DNA of 64,000 nucleotides. It comes from JAMHWF01 sp035911095 (GTDB lineage: Bacteria > Pseudomonadota > Gammaproteobacteria > Burkholderiales > Burkholderiaceae_C). A model generated the notes under the pieces. That model did no database searches. It was not told where the DNA came from and saw nothing but the letters and a program-made list of their open reading frames with translations. Positions within the stretch are counted from its first letter, which is position 1; every line of letters begins with the position of its first letter. The position numbers and the translations under genes were made by a program. The DNA lies in the NCBI GenBank assembly GCA_035911095.1, contig JAMHWF010000118.1, forward strand, positions 76,072 through 140,071. The letters run 5' to 3'. Shown here one piece after another: positions 62,537-64,000 of the stretch.

Positions 62537-62557
62537 CCTCCCCGCCGAGCGGGGAGG
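62537..62557 (+). terminator. Hairpin between ugpB and ugpA
   Basis: Perfect 9-bp stem CCTCCCCGC / GCGGGGAGG with a CGA loop, 40 bases after the ugpB stop and 22 before ugpA. A small GGGG/CCCC palindrome (62521-62530) precedes it. It probably protects or ends part of the mRNA so that binding protein exceeds permease, as seen in many ABC operons. It may also be a dispersed intergenic repeat. Confidence 0.5.
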
Positions 62558-62579
62558 CGCCCAATGAGCCCATCACCGC

Positions 62580-63467
62580 ATGGCAGCTGAAAAGCGCGTT
62601 CTCTTCCAGTCGTCCTGGCTGCCCTGGCTGCTGCTGGCGCCGCAGCTGATCGTCATCGCGGTGTTCTTCTTCTGGCCTGCGGGCCAGGCGCTGGTGCAAT
62701 CGCTGCAGCAGCAGGACGCCTTCGGCACCCATGTCGAATGGGTGGGGCTGGAGAACTTCCAGCGGCTGTTCTCCGACGCCACCTACTTCGACAGCTTCAA
62801 GACCACGCTGGTGTTCTCGGTGCTGGTGGCAGGGCTGGGCTTGAGCGTCAGCCTGCTGATGGCGGTCATGGCCGACCGCATCGTGCGCGGCAGCACCGTC
62901 TACAAGACGTTGCTGATCTGGCCGTATGCCGTGGCACCGGCCGTGGCCGGCGTGCTGTGGCTGTTCATGTTTGCGCCCAGCATCGGTGTGGTGGCCTGGT
63001 ACCTGCGAGCCTATGGTTTCGAGTGGAACCACCTGCTCAATGGCAACCACGCCATGGGGCTGATCGTGATGGCCGCGGTGTGGAAGCAGCTGAGCTACAA
63101 CTTCCTGTTCTTCCTGGCGGGGCTGCAGAGCATCCCCAAGAGCCTGATCGAAGCCGCGGCCATCGACGGTGCCCGCCCCTGGCGCCGGTTCTGGACCATC
63201 ATCTTCCCGCTGCTGTCGCCCACCAGCTTCTTCCTGCTGGTGGTCAACGTGGTCTACGTCTTCCTCGACACCTTCGCCATCGTCGATGCGTCCACCCACG
63301 GCGGCCCGGGCAAGGAGACCGAGATCCTGGTCTACAAGCTCTACTACGACGGCTTCAAGGGCATGGACATCGGCTCGTCCGCCGCGCAGTCGGTGGTGCT
63401 GATGGTGATCGTGGTGCTGCTGACCATCGTGCAGTTCAAGTACGTGGAACGCCGCGTCAACTATTGA
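62580..63467 (+). CDS. ugpA: sn-Glycerol-3-phosphate ABC transporter permease UgpA
   Basis: Inner-membrane permease of 295 residues with six hydrophobic helices. The cytoplasmic EAA loop that contacts the ATPase is SIPKSLIEAAAIDGARPWRRFWTIIFPLLSP, residues about 184-215. N-terminal SSWLPWLLLAPQLIVIAVFFFWPAGQALVQS is typical of MalF-type permeases. The start is the ATG following the hairpin. Pairs with UgpE. Confidence 0.93.
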   Translation: MAAEKRVLFQSSWLPWLLLAPQLIVIAVFFFWPAGQALVQSLQQQDAFGTHVEWVGLENFQRLFSDATYFDSFKTTLVFSVLVAGLGLSVSLLMAVMADRIVRGSTVYKTLLIWPYAVAPAVAGVLWLFMFAPSIGVVAWYLRAYGFEWNHLLNGNHAMGLIVMAAVWKQLSYNFLFFLAGLQSIPKSLIEAAAIDGARPWRRFWTIIFPLLSPTSFFLLVVNVVYVFLDTFAIVDASTHGGPGKETEILVYKLYYDGFKGMDIGSSAAQSVVLMVIVVLLTIVQFKYVERRVNY

Positions 63468-63491
63468 TGGAACATCGGAAAGAAACCCGCC

Positions 63492-64000
63492 GTGGTTGAA
63501 CGCCGCCCCTGGCTGAACCTGCTGTCCCATGCCGTGCTGCTGCTGGGCGTGGCGGTGGTGGCCTTTCCGGTCTACCTCACGTTCGTGGCGGCCAGCCACA
63601 CGGCCGAAGCCATCGTGCAGGCGCCCATGCCGCTGCTGCCCGGCGGGCACTTCTGGGACAGCATCACCAAGGCGCTCAGCGGCCAGATCAGCGGCCCTGG
63701 CAGCAAGGCGCCGGTGGCGCAGATGATGCAGGTCAGCCTGATCAGCGCGCTGATCATCGCCATCGCCAAGATCACCATCTCGCTGCTGTCGGCGTTTGCG
63801 ATCGTCTACTTCCGCTTCCCGTTCAAGATGTTCTTCTTCTGGGCCATCTTCGTCACGCTGATGCTGCCGGTGGAAGTGCGCATCTCCCCCACCTACAAGG
63901 TGGTGAGTGATCTGGGCATGCTCAACAGCTATGCCGGGCTGACCATCCCGCTGATCGCCAGCGCCACCGCCACCTTCCTGTTCCGGCAGTTCTTCCTGAC
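63492..64000 (+). CDS. ugpE: sn-Glycerol-3-phosphate ABC transporter permease UgpE (partial)
   Basis: N-terminal 169 residues of the second permease; the reading frame is open to the last base and the gene is cut by the window edge. It starts with GTG (VVERRPWLNLLSH), with a GGAAAG about 10 bases upstream, 24 bases after the ugpA stop. First helix is AVLLLGVAVVAFPVYLTFVAASH. Later SLISALIIAIAKITISLLSAFAIVYF and LMLPVEVRISPTYKVVSDLG match UgpE. The EAA motif lies beyond the window. Confidence 0.9.
   Translation, partial: MVERRPWLNLLSHAVLLLGVAVVAFPVYLTFVAASHTAEAIVQAPMPLLPGGHFWDSITKALSGQISGPGSKAPVAQMMQVSLISALIIAIAKITISLLSAFAIVYFRFPFKMFFFWAIFVTLMLPVEVRISPTYKVVSDLGMLNSYAGLTIPLIASATATFLFRQFFL

Overview
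The window is high-GC DNA (roughly 70% GC or more outside the central cluster) from a betaproteobacterium, most likely order Burkholderiales. The order-level call rests on the gene content and the order DUF971-ubiE ... ubiJ-ubiB-fmdB-DUF502-aspS-nudB. No RNA gene, insertion sequence, CRISPR array or phage gene was recognised.

Region 1 (1-28.5 kb) is mostly ordinary chromosome. It holds an E1-like MoeB/HesA enzyme coupled to an SGNH hydrolase, a LOG-family enzyme and an arginase. A minus-strand run follows: EamA transporter, DUF429, YkvA, thermonuclease, then an S8 protease lipoprotein coupled to a small PrcB-like lipoprotein. Next come a lipoprotein, an SRPBCC protein, a J-domain protein, a ParE/ribbon-helix-helix toxin-antitoxin pair with a palindromic operator, a TonB-dependent receptor, ArsC, a cytochrome c next to a PQQ sugar dehydrogenase, a universal stress protein, DUF805 and a cardiolipin-synthase-like enzyme. 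Then comes the housekeeping block nudB-aspS-DUF502-fmdB-ubiB-ubiJ.

Region 2 (28.6-55.6 kb) is an exopolysaccharide (EPS) locus of the exosortase-B type. Two arms converge near 43.1 kb. The plus arm encodes an initiating undecaprenyl-phosphate sugar transferase, the EpsL outer-membrane protein, GalE, ManC, two tandem CapK-like adenylate-forming enzymes, a heparinase II/III-family protein, an AlgD-like GDP-mannose dehydrogenase, a glycosyltransferase and a pyruvyltransferase. The minus arm encodes EpsD, EpsE, EpsF, EpsG, XrtB, EpsI, a Wzy-like polymerase, three glycosyltransferases and UDP-glucose dehydrogenase. Together they predict a Wzy-type, uronate-rich, pyruvylated polymer with a repeat of about five sugars. 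No Wzx flippase and no PEP-CTERM substrate is visible. GC falls sharply inside the locus (one sampled 60-base line near 37.8 kb is 42% GC), so it looks like a mosaic with a transferred specificity core.

The locus sits exactly between ubiE and ubiJ-ubiB, genes that are normally close neighbours in this group, so it appears to split a conserved ubiquinone/housekeeping block. The strongest functional observation is in EpsG. Its N-terminus has two 24-residue repeats joined by five residues, the layout of a MshEN-type c-di-GMP-binding module, ahead of a tyrosine-kinase-like ATPase domain.

Region 3 (55.8-64 kb) has ubiE and DUF971, a 1312-residue FAD/iron-sulfur oxidoreductase, and divergently the glycerol-3-phosphate ABC transporter genes ugpB, ugpA and a ugpE cut by the window end.
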